From contig JBAYSY010000008.1 of the NCBI GenBank assembly GCA_041675885.1, forward strand, positions 11,995 through 75,994: DNA of 64,000 bases, written 5' to 3'. Below the pieces are notes generated by a model. The model made no database searches and had not been told where the DNA came from. It saw nothing but the letters and a program-made list of their open reading frames with translations. The DNA comes from JBAYSY01 sp041675885. Lineage in GTDB: Bacteria > Pseudomonadota > Alphaproteobacteria > Rhodobacterales > Rhodobacteraceae. A program made the translations under genes and the position numbers. Each line of letters opens with the position of its first letter. The stretch's first letter is position 1. This document shows positions 1 through 10,565 of this stretch, in pieces.

Positions 1-303
1 GAGAACCTGCGGCCGCATTATGCGCGCACGCTCCGGCATTGGTCGAACCGGCTCGAATCGCGCCTGCCCGAGGCCGAGGCGGTGCTGGTCGGGGCGCATG
101 GCGCCGAGAGGGCCGGGCAGGTGCTGCGGGCGTTCCGGCTTTACCTCGCCGGCTGCGCGATGGCCTTCGAACGCGGCTGGGTCTCGCTTTACCAGATGCT
201 GGCGGCGCGGCCCGACGGCGACATGCAGGGCCGGGCGATGCGCGGGGCGCAGTCGGCCTATCCGTTCCGGCGCGATTACATCTACGCCGACCGCGCATCC
301 TGA
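1..303 (+). CDS. CFA-family methyltransferase (C-terminal part)
   Basis: The reading frame is already open at the first base, so this is the last ~100 residues of a gene that begins outside the window. The visible end resembles the C-terminus of cyclopropane-fatty-acyl-phospholipid synthases: an HYARTLRHW stretch followed by FRLYLAGCAMAFERG. Family members use S-adenosylmethionine to methylate unsaturated acyl chains of membrane phospholipids. The SAM-binding core is not visible, so the family call rests on the tail alone and the substrate is inferred. The gene converges on cueR and the two reading frames overlap by 22 bases. Confidence 0.65.
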   Translation, partial: ENLRPHYARTLRHWSNRLESRLPEAEAVLVGAHGAERAGQVLRAFRLYLAGCAMAFERGWVSLYQMLAARPDGDMQGRAMRGAQSAYPFRRDYIYADRAS

Positions 304-704
304 CCGGCCCCGGGCCGGTGGCCTTCCAGATCGGCGAGGATCGGGCAATCCGGCCGGTCGTCGCCGTGGCAGCAGTCGGCCAGCGATTCCAGCGTCTGCG
401 CCATGCCCTCCAGCTCGTCGATCTTGCGCCGCAGCTCGGCGAGGTGGTCGAGCGCGAGGCGCTTGACATCCCCGCTGTGGCGCGAGCGGTCGCGCCAGAG
501 GCTGAGCAACTCGCCGATCCCCTCGACCGAGAAGCCGAGGTCGCGGGCGCGGCGGATGAAGCGCAGCATGTGGATGTCGGCCTCGCGGTAGACGCGGTAG
601 CCCGATCCGGTCCGGCCGGCGGGCGGGATCAGCCCGGTCCCCTCGTAGTAGCGGATCATCTTGGCCGAAACACCCGAGGCGCGGGCGGCGTCGCCGATGT
701 TCAT
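282..704 (-). CDS. cueR: Cu(I)-responsive MerR-family regulator CueR
   Basis: A 140-residue MerR-family activator that senses cytoplasmic Cu(I) and switches on copper export. The N-terminus (MNIGDAARASGVSAKMIRYY) is the winged-helix DNA-binding part and is followed by a long dimerisation helix. Near the C-terminus, CCHGDDRPDC carries the two cysteines that bind Cu(I) in CueR. The start was chosen because GGAAAGGAGG lies just upstream; the frame extends further but loses this signal. Two matching promoters with the 19-base spacer typical of MerR targets lie 3.3 kb away, before copA and the chaperone. It is separated from copA by a toxin-antitoxin pair. Confidence 0.93.
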   Translation of the reverse strand: MNIGDAARASGVSAKMIRYYEGTGLIPPAGRTGSGYRVYREADIHMLRFIRRARDLGFSVEGIGELLSLWRDRSRHSGDVKRLALDHLAELRRKIDELEGMAQTLESLADCCHGDDRPDCPILADLEGHRPGAGQDARSA

Positions 705-810
705 CTGTTGCCTCCTTTCCTGTCGGGTGGCGGTCAGAACGCCCCCACCCCGATGACCAGCGCCGCAAGCGGCGGATGCGCGAGGGCGAGAAGGACGAGG
801 GCTGCGGTGA

Positions 811-1092
811 TCATTTTGCCGCAATCGCCCGGATGACCGCCTCGGGTTCATGGTCCAAGACGCGCAGCAGGGTAAGGGCCGGGCCGCTTACATGGCGGGC
901 ACCTTGTTCCCATTTCCGGTAGCCCGACACGCTCATGCCCATCAGCGGGGCCATCTGCACCTGCGTCAGCCTCGCCTTCTTGCGGATTTCGCGCGGGTTG
1001 ACCGGCACATGCACGGTGGCCGGGCCTTCGCCCTTCGCATGGGCGAGCGCCTCTTGCAGGGACTGAATCAATTCCTGGCCGAAGGTGGTCAT
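811..1092 (-). CDS. Helix-turn-helix antitoxin of a type II toxin-antitoxin pair
   Basis: A 93-residue protein with a C-terminal XRE-type helix-turn-helix (IRKKARLTQVQMAPLMGMSV onward, residues about 36-75) behind a short N-terminal arm that in such antitoxins wraps the toxin. It follows the toxin gene with a 4-base ATGA overlap, the toxin-first order seen in HigBA-like pairs. By family it should neutralise the toxin and repress its own promoter; repeated GGGTT/AACCC half-sites lie over that promoter. There is no secretion signal. It could equally be named after the NadS/MqsA-like antitoxins; the exact subfamily cannot be settled by eye. Confidence 0.85.
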   Translation of the reverse strand: MTTFGQELIQSLQEALAHAKGEGPATVHVPVNPREIRKKARLTQVQMAPLMGMSVSGYRKWEQGARHVSGPALTLLRVLDHEPEAVIRAIAAK

Positions 1093-1427
1093 TTCATCTC
1101 CTTTCGTGTGGCCTTGATGGCGTGCGTCAAGGCGAAGACAGCCCGCTTCTCGTCCGGGCTCATGTCGGTCCGCGCATTCTTCGCGTAGACCAGCAGGGCA
1201 TAGAGCGGGATCGTCCCGTCGAGAAAGTAGTAGATCACCCGCGCTCCGCCGCGCTTGCCGCGCCCGGACGCCGAGAACCGGACCTTGCGCACCCCGCCCG
1301 TGCCGGGGATTTCATCGCCCGCAAGCGGGTTGCGGGACAGGAAGTCGATCAGTTCGGCCTTTTCCTCGACACTGAACAGCTTGTCGGCCTGTCGGGTGAA
1401 GATCGGGGTTTCGGCTACCGTTTGCAT
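1089..1427 (-). CDS. RelE/HigB-type toxin
   Basis: A 112-residue basic protein of the RelE/ParE superfamily. It has the 'GTGGVRKVRFSASGRGKRGG' region followed by ARVIYYF and LLVYAKNARTDMS, which is characteristic of RelE-like ribosome-dependent mRNA interferases (PF06296 type). It is the first gene of the pair and overlaps the antitoxin by 4 bases. No Shine-Dalgarno is visible. The best -10 box ends only 8 bases before the start codon, so the mRNA may be leaderless. The pair is inserted between copA and cueR. mRNA cleavage is inferred from the family only. Confidence 0.85.
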   Translation of the reverse strand: MQTVAETPIFTRQADKLFSVEEKAELIDFLSRNPLAGDEIPGTGGVRKVRFSASGRGKRGGARVIYYFLDGTIPLYALLVYAKNARTDMSPDEKRAVFALTHAIKATRKEMK

Positions 1428-1434
1428 CAGATCA

Positions 1435-1462
1435 TGTATAGCCCGATGGGTTACAATATCAA
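1435..1462 (-). promoter_or_regulatory. Promoter of the toxin-antitoxin pair
   Basis: On the minus strand TTGATA (1457-1462) and TATACA (1435-1440) are separated by 16 bases. Transcription would begin about base 1428, next to the toxin ATG at 1425-1427, which implies a leaderless or near-leaderless message. Confidence 0.5.
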
Positions 1463-1474
1463 CCCCAACGGGTT
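1448..1474. promoter_or_regulatory. Probable operator of the toxin-antitoxin pair
   Basis: Three alternating 5-base half-sites, GGGTT (1448-1452), AACCC (1461-1465) and GGGTT (1470-1474), form two overlapping inverted repeats over the -35 region. This is the usual place for autorepression by the antitoxin. That the antitoxin binds here is inference. Confidence 0.45.
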
Positions 1475-1524
1475 ATATTTGTGGTGGGCAAGATGCCTGG
1501 CCGCGCGATGAGGCCGCACCCCGC

Positions 1525-4005
<2,481 letters not shown>

Positions 4006-4033
4006 GGCCGTCTCCTTTTCGTCGCTTGCCGCA

Positions 4034-4064
4034 GAGATGGGGCTTCCAATGGTGGGAAGGTCAA
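4034..4064 (-). promoter_or_regulatory. CueR-type promoter of copA
   Basis: On the minus strand TTGACC (4059-4064) and CATCTC (4034-4039) are 19 bases apart. The spacer holds the inverted repeat CCTTCCC..TTGGAAG, the arrangement that MerR-family activators untwist. CueR binding is inferred from the match to known CueR sites. Confidence 0.75.
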
Positions 4065-4101
4065 GGGGCAGGAAAAAAGATGCCGGGAAAAAATGCCGCA
4101 G

Positions 4102-4132
4102 TTGACCTTCCAACGGAGGGAAGCCCTATCTC
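4102..4132 (+). promoter_or_regulatory. CueR-type promoter of the copper chaperone gene
   Basis: TTGACC (4102-4107), 19 bases, then TATCTC (4127-4132), with ACCTTCC and GGAAG half-sites in the spacer. It is nearly a copy of the copA promoter in the opposite direction, so both genes should respond to copper together. Confidence 0.75.
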
Positions 4133-4174
4133 TGCGCAGGATTACCGGCACAGGACAACAGGACGGAGGACGGG

Positions 4175-4381
4175 ATGCGATTCCGGATCGAGAACATGGA
4201 ATGCGGCGGCTGTGTGCGCGGGGTGACGTGGGCGATCCACACGGTGGACCCCGAGGCGACGGTCATGGCCGACCCTGAGACCCGGATGGTCGAGATCGGC
4301 TCGGCCCGCGCCGCCGCCGACCTTGCCGCCGCGCTGGAGGCCGCCGGTTTCCCGGCCATCGCCGAACGGGAAGGGGCCTGA
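4175..4381 (+). CDS. Heavy-metal-associated-domain copper chaperone (CopZ-like)
   Basis: A 68-residue single HMA domain with the metal-binding motif MECGGC at residues 8-13. The size is typical for CopZ/Atx1-type cytoplasmic chaperones that hand Cu(I) to CopA. It is divergent from copA and has its own CueR-type promoter directly upstream. The usual MTCGGC motif has Glu instead of Thr, and the rest of the domain is divergent, so the metal is inferred mainly from context. Confidence 0.85.
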   Translation: MRFRIENMECGGCVRGVTWAIHTVDPEATVMADPETRMVEIGSARAAADLAAALEAAGFPAIAEREGA

Positions 4382-4445
4382 CCATGGCGCGGGCCGTGCG
4401 GGTGATCGCTGCGCAGGGCGCCGGACCGTCTTGAGTGCGCCCCCT

Positions 4446-4510
4446 TGCCCGGAACAGCCGCTTCAGCGGCCCGGGCGGTCGGCCGCTGCCCTCTGTTGCG
4501 CGGCATATTT
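4446..4510 (+). repeat. Interspersed repeat copy A (hairpin plus GGCCGCTGCCCTCTGTT module)
   Basis: A TGCCCGGAA..CCCGGGC hairpin is followed by GGTCGGCCGCTGCCCTCTG and a CGGCATATTT tail. The same modules recur at 41258-41336, 44990-45130, 46548-46732 and 52439-52460. It occupies the 279-base gap before the binding-protein gene. Confidence 0.6.
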
Positions 4511-4660
4511 CCTTGTTCGGCAAACCGCCAACACCGCCTGCATGCGTTACCGGGATTTTACACAGGCCGGATACCCCCGGACAAACCCGTTGTGCCGCAC
4601 GGGCAGCATGGGGCAACATCATCCGTGCAGCGTGACAGCAACCGAAGAGGAACCCGGAAG

Positions 4661-6154
4661 ATGTGCCGCCCGACCTCCCCCCGATTTCTTTGCGCGACGA
4701 TCCTTGCTCTCGGTCTGGGCCTTGCGGGCGGTGGGGCCGCCGCGCAGGCCATCTCCATCGGCTTGCAGCAGGAGCCGACCTCGCTCGATCCGACATCGGA
4801 CGCCACCGCCTCGATCGACGGGATGCTGACCCAGAACGTGTTCGAATCGCTGACCACCGTCGATTCCGCGGGTGTGCCGCAGCCGCAGCTTGCGCAAGGC
4901 TGGACCATCTCGGACGACGGGCTGACCTATGTCTTCACGCTGGTCGAAGGGGTCGCCTTTCACGACGGCACGCCGTTCGACGCCGATATCGTCAAATATT
5001 CCTTCGACCGGGCGATGGGCGAGGGCAGCGAGAACCCGACCAAGGCGATCTTCGCACCGGTCGAATCGGTCACCGTGATCGACCCGCGAACGGTCGAGGT
5101 GAAACTGTCCCGCCGCGACGCCTTCTTCCTGTTCAACCTCGCGCAGGGCGATGCCTCGATGGTGACGCCCGGTACCGCCGCCACCAACCGCACCAGCCCG
5201 AACGGCACCGGCCCGTTCAAGTTCGACGGCTGGACAAGGGGCGACCGGCTCACGCTGGTGAAGAACCCCGACCATCGCAACGCCGATTCGGTGCAGCTTG
5301 AACGGGTGGTGTTCCGCTTCATCGCCGAACCGGCGGCGGCAAGCGCCGCGCTCATGGCCGAGGAGATCGACGCCTTCCCCGGCTTCCCCGCGCCGGAGCT
5401 TCTGGTCCAGTTCGAGGCCGACCCGCGTTTCGACGTCACCGTGGGCAGCACCGAGGGCGAGGTGATCCTTGCCATGAACAACGCCCGCCCGCCCTTCGAC
5501 AATCTCGACGTGCGCCGGGCGGTCAACACGGCGCTCGACCGCGATGCGATCATCGAAGGGGCGATGTATGGCCGCGCCCTGCCGATCGGCAGCTTCTACC
5601 CGCCGCACGGTCCGGCCTATGTCGATCTGACCGGCACCTATCCCCATGACCCGGCGCAGGCGCGCGGGATGTTCGAGGCGGCGGGGGTCGCGGGCGCGAC
5701 CATGACCATGCGGGTGCCGCCCTTCCCCTATGCCACCCGCTCGGCCGAGATCATCCAGGCGCAACTGTCCGAGGCCGGGATCGACGCGCGGGTCGAGATC
5801 GTCGAATGGGGCTTCTGGCTCGACGAGGTTTACGGCAAGCACAATTACGAGATGACGATCATCGCCCAGACCTCGCCCAACGACATGGGCAACTTCGCCC
5901 GCGGGCCCGGCTACTACTTCGGCTACGACAACCCGGACTACACCGCGCTGTGGAACCGCATCCGCGAGGAGGCCGACCCGGACGCCCGCAACGAGATGCT
6001 GCGCGAGGGCCAGCGTGTCCTTGCCGATGACGCGGTGCATTTCTTCATGTTCCAGCTTCCGCTCCTTGGCGTGTTCCGCACCGGGATCGAGGGGTTCTGG
6101 CCCTCGCAGCCGGTGCAGTTCCAGCCGCTGGCGGGCGTGACGGTCGGCAACTGA
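4661..6154 (+). CDS. Peptide-type ABC transporter substrate-binding protein
   Basis: A 497-residue periplasmic binding protein of solute-binding family 5 (dipeptide/oligopeptide/nickel type). A signal peptide (hydrophobic residues ~8-25, likely cut after AAAQA at 30) precedes the family hallmark 'EPTSLDP', followed by TYVFTLVEGVAFHDGTPFDA. It opens an operon with two permeases, two ATPases and two phosphoesterase-type enzymes. The start follows GAAGAGGAA. A clear paralogue lies at 12493-13962. The true substrate is unknown; context raises the possibility of a phosphorylated or phosphodiester compound rather than a plain peptide. Confidence 0.92.
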   Translation: MCRPTSPRFLCATILALGLGLAGGGAAAQAISIGLQQEPTSLDPTSDATASIDGMLTQNVFESLTTVDSAGVPQPQLAQGWTISDDGLTYVFTLVEGVAFHDGTPFDADIVKYSFDRAMGEGSENPTKAIFAPVESVTVIDPRTVEVKLSRRDAFFLFNLAQGDASMVTPGTAATNRTSPNGTGPFKFDGWTRGDRLTLVKNPDHRNADSVQLERVVFRFIAEPAAASAALMAEEIDAFPGFPAPELLVQFEADPRFDVTVGSTEGEVILAMNNARPPFDNLDVRRAVNTALDRDAIIEGAMYGRALPIGSFYPPHGPAYVDLTGTYPHDPAQARGMFEAAGVAGATMTMRVPPFPYATRSAEIIQAQLSEAGIDARVEIVEWGFWLDEVYGKHNYEMTIIAQTSPNDMGNFARGPGYYFGYDNPDYTALWNRIREEADPDARNEMLREGQRVLADDAVHFFMFQLPLLGVFRTGIEGFWPSQPVQFQPLAGVTVGN

Positions 6155-6219
6155 CCGGATGGCAGGACCGGGGCCGGTGCCACGCGCATCGGCCTTCAGG
6201 CTGTGGGGTGGGCGCGCGC

Positions 6220-7167
6220 ATGGGTCTTTTTCTGCTCAGACGCACGGCGGGGTTCCTGCTGACGCTGGCCGCGGTTTCGGTCGTCGTCTTCGCGGTGATG
6301 AACGTGCTGCCGGGCGATCCGGCGCTGACCATCCTCGGCCTAGATTCGACCGAGGACGCCCGCGCCGCCCTGCGCCAGCGGCTCGGCCTCGATGAGCCTG
6401 CGCATACCCGATACATTGCCTGGGTGGCGGGCGCGTTTCGCGGCGACCTCGGGGTCAGCTACTCGTTCGGTGTTCCGGTCTCGGGGCTGATCGCCGAACG
6501 CCTGCCGCTCACCGTCTCGCTCGCGCTCTCGGGGATGGTGGTCACGGTGATCGTGGCGCTGACCATGGGGATCGCGGCGGCGGCGAACCACAAGGGGCCG
6601 GGCGACTGGGGGGTGATGCTGGTCAGCCAGCTCGGCATCGCGATCCCGGCCTTCTGGCTGGCGATCCTCTTGGTGCTGCTGTTCTCGGTCACGCTGCGCT
6701 GGCTGCCGCCCGGCGGTTTCCCGGGCTGGGGCGATCCGGTGGCGGCGGTGCGGTCACTGGTGCTGCCCACGGTGTCGCTGGCGCTGGTGCAGTCGGCGGT
6801 GCTGGCGCGGGTCACGCGCTCCTCGGCGCTTGAGGTGATGCGGCTCGACTTCGTGCGCACCGCGCGGGCCACCGGCCTGTCGCACCGGCGCATCCTGTGG
6901 CGGCATGTGCTGCCGAACGCGCTGGTGCCCATCGTCACCATCGTCGGGCTTCAGTTCGCCAATCTGGTCACCGGAACCATCGTGATCGAGAACGTGTTCT
7001 TCCTGCCCGGCCTCGGGCGGCTCTTGTTCCAGTCGATCGCCAACCGCGACCTGATCACCGTGCAGGCGCTGGTGATGTTCTTCGCCGCCATCGTGGTCAC
7101 GGCGAATTTCATCGTCGATATCCTCTATGTGCTGATCGACCCAAGGCTGAAGGGGCGCACCGGATGA
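6220..7167 (+). CDS. ABC transporter permease, DppB type
   Basis: A 315-residue inner-membrane permease of the BPD_transp_1 family with about six membrane segments. N-terminal LLRRTAGFLLTLAAVSVVVF and 'NVLPGDPA' are typical of DppB/OppB. The EAA loop (RTARATGLSHRRILWRHVLP) is where the ATPase docks. The ATG is preceded by GGGGTGGG; a GTG four codons upstream is the alternative start. It forms the channel with the next gene, and the two overlap by 4 bases. Confidence 0.93.
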   Translation: MGLFLLRRTAGFLLTLAAVSVVVFAVMNVLPGDPALTILGLDSTEDARAALRQRLGLDEPAHTRYIAWVAGAFRGDLGVSYSFGVPVSGLIAERLPLTVSLALSGMVVTVIVALTMGIAAAANHKGPGDWGVMLVSQLGIAIPAFWLAILLVLLFSVTLRWLPPGGFPGWGDPVAAVRSLVLPTVSLALVQSAVLARVTRSSALEVMRLDFVRTARATGLSHRRILWRHVLPNALVPIVTIVGLQFANLVTGTIVIENVFFLPGLGRLLFQSIANRDLITVQALVMFFAAIVVTANFIVDILYVLIDPRLKGRTG

Positions 7168-7991
7168 GACGCGGGCGGCTTCCGGTCAACCTGATCATCG
7201 GCGCGGTGCTGGTGACGCTGGTGGTGGCCACGGCGCTGGTTTCGCTGGTCTGGACGCCGCATCCCCATGCGGTGATCAACATACCCAACCGCTTCCAGCC
7301 CGCCGATGCGGTGCATTGGCTGGGCACCGACCAGCTTGGCCGGGACGTGCTGTCGCAACTCATGGCGGCGGCGCGCAACTCGATGGGGGTGGCGCTGGTC
7401 GCGGTGCTGCTGGGCGGCTCGGTGGGCGTGTTCCTCGGGCTCTTGGCGGCGGCGGCCGGGGGCTGGGTGCAGGATCTGGTGATGCGGCTCTCCGACCTCA
7501 GCTTCGCCTTCCCGACGCTCTTGTTCGCGATCATGCTGGCGGCGGCCTTCGGCCCGTCGCTGACCATCGCCACGCTGGCCATCGCCTTCATCAACATACC
7601 GATCTTCGCCCGGGTCACGCGGGCCTCGGCGAACCAGATCTGGACGCGGGAATATGTCTATGCCGCCCGCGCCGCCGGGCAGGGCGCCTTCGCCATCTCG
7701 CGCGACCATGTGCTGCCGAACATCGCCGCGCCGGTGATCGTGCAGGCAACCATCGAGTTCGCGGTGGCGATCCTGGCCGAGGCCGCGCTCTCCTACCTCG
7801 GCCTCGGCGCGCAGCCGCCCTCGCCCTCATGGGGGCGGATGCTGTCCGAGGTGCAGACGCTGCTTTACATCGCGCCGCAACTGGCGATCTATCCCGGCCT
7901 GTGCATCGTGGTCGCGGTGCTGGGCTTCGGCCTTCTGGGCGACGGGCTGCGCGACGTGACCGATCCAAGGCTGGTGCGGGGGCGGTCGTGA
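7164..7991 (+). CDS. ABC transporter permease, DppC type
   Basis: A 275-residue second permease of the importer. It has the N-terminal membrane anchor found in DppC/OppC proteins, the HWLGTDQLGRDVLSQLM signature (residues ~50-66) and the EAA loop AARAAGQGAFAISRDHVLP. The start ATG overlaps the previous stop (ATGA), and its own stop overlaps the next ATG (TGATG), so expression is translationally coupled. Confidence 0.94.
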   Translation: MRRGRLPVNLIIGAVLVTLVVATALVSLVWTPHPHAVINIPNRFQPADAVHWLGTDQLGRDVLSQLMAAARNSMGVALVAVLLGGSVGVFLGLLAAAAGGWVQDLVMRLSDLSFAFPTLLFAIMLAAAFGPSLTIATLAIAFINIPIFARVTRASANQIWTREYVYAARAAGQGAFAISRDHVLPNIAAPVIVQATIEFAVAILAEAALSYLGLGAQPPSPSWGRMLSEVQTLLYIAPQLAIYPGLCIVVAVLGFGLLGDGLRDVTDPRLVRGRS

Positions 7992-8953
7992 TGCTGGAGA
8001 TGCGCGATGTCTCGGTGCGGTTCGGAGAGGTGGCGGCGATCCGTTCCGCCTCGCTGACGGTGACCGAGGGCGACCGGATCGGCCTTGTGGGCGAATCCGG
8101 CTGCGGCAAGTCGATGATGGCGCTCACGCTCATGGGCATGGTGCCCGAGGCGGCGCGGGTCACCGGGTCGATCCGGCTGAACGGCAAGGAACTGGTGGGG
8201 CTGCCGGAGCGTGCGCTGCGCCGCATCCGCGCCCGCTCCATCGCCATGATCTTTCAGGAACCCATGGCGGCGCTCAACCCCCTGCGGCGGATCGGCGAGA
8301 CGGTGATGGAGCCGCTGCTGCTGCACGAGGGCCTGTCGCGCAACGCCGCCCGCGCCCGCGCGCTGGCGCTGTTCGAGGAGGTGGGCATCCCCGAGCCGGA
8401 ACAGCGGTTGCGCCAGTTCCCGCACGAGATCTCCGGCGGCCAGCGCCAGCGGGTGCTGATCGCGCTGGCGCTGGCCTGCAACCCGGCGCTGCTGATCGCG
8501 GATGAGCCGACGACGGCGCTGGATGCGAACGTGGCGCTGCGGATCACCGACCTGCTGGTGCGGCTGGCCGAGGACCGGCGCATGGCGCTTCTGTTCATCA
8601 GCCACGACCTTGCGGCGGTGACGCGGGCGACGCGCGACATCTGCGTGATGTATGGTGGCGATATCGTCGAGCGCGGGCCGACACGCGAGGTGCTGGAAAG
8701 CCCGGCGCATCCCTACACCAAGGGCCTGCTGGCGGCGCGGCCGCGTTTCGACCCCGCGGCCCCGGCCCGCCGCCGTCTGCCGACCATCCCCGGCACCGTG
8801 CCGCAGCTTGCCGACCTCGCGCCCGGCTGCCGGTTCTCGGGCCGTTGCGCGGTGGAACTGGCCCATTGCGCCCGCACCCGGCCCGCTGCCGCCGCACCGG
8901 GGCCGGGCCGTTCGGCCGCCTGCCACCGGCTGGCTGCGGAGATACCGGCATGA
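7991..8953 (+). CDS. ABC transporter ATPase, DppD type
   Basis: A 320-residue ATPase of the importer. Walker A is GESGCGKS (residues ~36-43), the signature is ISGGQRQR, Walker B is LLIADEPTTALD, and the switch histidine is in FISHDLAAV. The C-terminal oligopeptide-type extension contains GCRFSGRC and further cysteines, which in DppD/OppD family proteins bind an iron-sulphur cluster. It begins one base inside the permease stop and ends in a 4-base overlap with the partner ATPase. Confidence 0.94.
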   Translation: MLEMRDVSVRFGEVAAIRSASLTVTEGDRIGLVGESGCGKSMMALTLMGMVPEAARVTGSIRLNGKELVGLPERALRRIRARSIAMIFQEPMAALNPLRRIGETVMEPLLLHEGLSRNAARARALALFEEVGIPEPEQRLRQFPHEISGGQRQRVLIALALACNPALLIADEPTTALDANVALRITDLLVRLAEDRRMALLFISHDLAAVTRATRDICVMYGGDIVERGPTREVLESPAHPYTKGLLAARPRFDPAAPARRRLPTIPGTVPQLADLAPGCRFSGRCAVELAHCARTRPAAAAPGPGRSAACHRLAAEIPA

Positions 8954-9738
8954 GCGTGCTCTTGAAGGCCGAGGCGGTCAGCCGCCGCTACCGGATGCCG
9001 CGGCAGGCGCTGTTCGCGGTGCCGCCGATGCTGACCGCCGTCAACGGCGTGAACCTCACACTGGACCGGGGCCAGACCCTCGGCATCGTCGGCGAGAGCG
9101 GCTCGGGCAAGTCCACCCTCGCCCGCATGGTCATGGGATTCGAGCGGCCGGATGAAGGCCGCATCCTGTTCGAGGGCCGCGACCTGAACGCGCTGTCCGC
9201 GCGAGAGTTGCGCCGCACCCGGCAGCACTTCCAGATGGTGTTCCAGGACCCTTTCGGCTCGCTCGACCCGCGCCGCACCGCAGGCTGGTCGATCGCCGAA
9301 CCCTTGCGGGTGGTGGGAAGCCTCGACCGTGCCGGGATCGCCCGCCGGGTCGATGAGGTGCTGGAACAGGTGGGCCTGCGCGCCGGGGATGCGGGCAAAT
9401 ACCCGCATGAGTTCTCGGGCGGCCAGCGCCAGCGCCTCGCCATCGCGCGGGCGATCTCGACCCGCCCGGCGCTCCTGGTGGCGGACGAGGCGGTGTCGGC
9501 GCTCGACGTCTCGGTGCAGGCGCAGATCCTCAACCTGCTGATGGACATGCAGGAGGAACTGTCGCTGGGCATCCTGTTCATCAGCCACGACCTTGCCGTG
9601 GTCGCCAGCATCTGCGACCGGATTCTCGTGATGCGCCACGGCGACGTGCTGGAGGCGGGCGACGCGCGGGCGGTGCTGGCCAACCCGCGCCACGACTACA
9701 CCCGCTCGCTGCTCACGGCCTCAGGGATATCCGCATGA
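8950..9738 (+). CDS. ABC transporter ATPase, DppF type
   Basis: A 262-residue partner ATPase. Walker A GESGSGKS (residues ~46-53), the Q-loop in MVFQDPFGSLDPRRT, signature FSGGQRQR, Walker B LLVADEAVSALD and switch FISHDLAVV are intact. It is shorter than many DppF proteins because it ends soon after the nucleotide-binding core. Tight overlaps on both sides place it in one transcript with the permeases and the following metallophosphoesterase. Confidence 0.94.
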   Translation: MSVLLKAEAVSRRYRMPRQALFAVPPMLTAVNGVNLTLDRGQTLGIVGESGSGKSTLARMVMGFERPDEGRILFEGRDLNALSARELRRTRQHFQMVFQDPFGSLDPRRTAGWSIAEPLRVVGSLDRAGIARRVDEVLEQVGLRAGDAGKYPHEFSGGQRQRLAIARAISTRPALLVADEAVSALDVSVQAQILNLLMDMQEELSLGILFISHDLAVVASICDRILVMRHGDVLEAGDARAVLANPRHDYTRSLLTASGISA

Positions 9739-10550
9739 CCCGACATCCGACATTCGTGCATCTGACCGACCTGCATCTGTCGCACCCGGACCTCAACGAC
9801 CCGCATCTGCGCGCCGATACGGTGGCGGCGCTGGCCTTGGCGGTCGAGACCATCGGCCGGATCGACCCGCGCCCGGATTTCGTGATCCTCGGTGGCGACC
9901 TGACCAACCGCGGTGAACCGGAAAGCTACCGGCTGCTGCGCGAGATGACCGAAGGGCTGGGGCTGCCGCTGGTCCATGCGCTCGGCAACCACGACAGCCG
10001 CCCGGCCTTCTACCGCGAGGTTCTGGGCGAGGACCGCGACGGGCCTTGCTGCCACGACCGGGTGATCGCCGGGCTGCATGTGATCGTGCTCGATACCAGC
10101 GTGCCGGGCCGGGTGGGCGGCGCCATCGGCGCGGACCAGTTCGCCTTTCTGCGCGCGGCGCTGGACCGCGCGCCGGGCCTGCCGAAGATCGTCGTGGCGC
10201 ACCATCCGCCCCGGCTCGACGACGGCGGGTTGGTCTGGGAGGCGCTCGGCCCCGGGGACACCGGCGAACTGGCGGAAACCCTGCGCGGGCGCGGGGTGGC
10301 TGGAATTTTCTGCGGTCATATCCATATGAATCGGGTGGATCACTGGCACGGCACTCCCCTGATCGTGACCGGCGGGCTGCACGCGACCGTTGATGTGCTG
10401 CTGCGTTCGGGTATGCGCATCCTTGAGGGAACGGGCTTCGGCCTGTGCGTGCTGCGGCCCTCGGGCCTCGGGGTGACGTTCGTGCCGCTGACGCCACATC
10501 CCCGCCTGCTGGGCGAGATTTCCGAGGACCGGCTGCGGTCCTTCACATGA
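9735..10550 (+). CDS. Calcineurin-like metallophosphoesterase (CpdA/GpdQ type)
   Basis: A 271-residue cytoplasmic enzyme with all five metal-binding blocks of the family in order: TDLHLS, GGDLTN, GNHD, VAHHPP and GHIHMN. The arrangement fits class III cyclic-nucleotide phosphodiesterases and GpdQ-like glycerophosphodiesterases, which cleave phosphodiesters at a dinuclear metal centre. It overlaps the ATPase gene by 4 bases, so it is coupled to the importer. The natural substrate cannot be read from sequence; hydrolysis of the imported compound or of a signalling nucleotide are both possible. Confidence 0.88.
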   Translation: MTRHPTFVHLTDLHLSHPDLNDPHLRADTVAALALAVETIGRIDPRPDFVILGGDLTNRGEPESYRLLREMTEGLGLPLVHALGNHDSRPAFYREVLGEDRDGPCCHDRVIAGLHVIVLDTSVPGRVGGAIGADQFAFLRAALDRAPGLPKIVVAHHPPRLDDGGLVWEALGPGDTGELAETLRGRGVAGIFCGHIHMNRVDHWHGTPLIVTGGLHATVDVLLRSGMRILEGTGFGLCVLRPSGLGVTFVPLTPHPRLLGEISEDRLRSFT

Positions 10551-10565
10551 TGACCGGATGAATAC

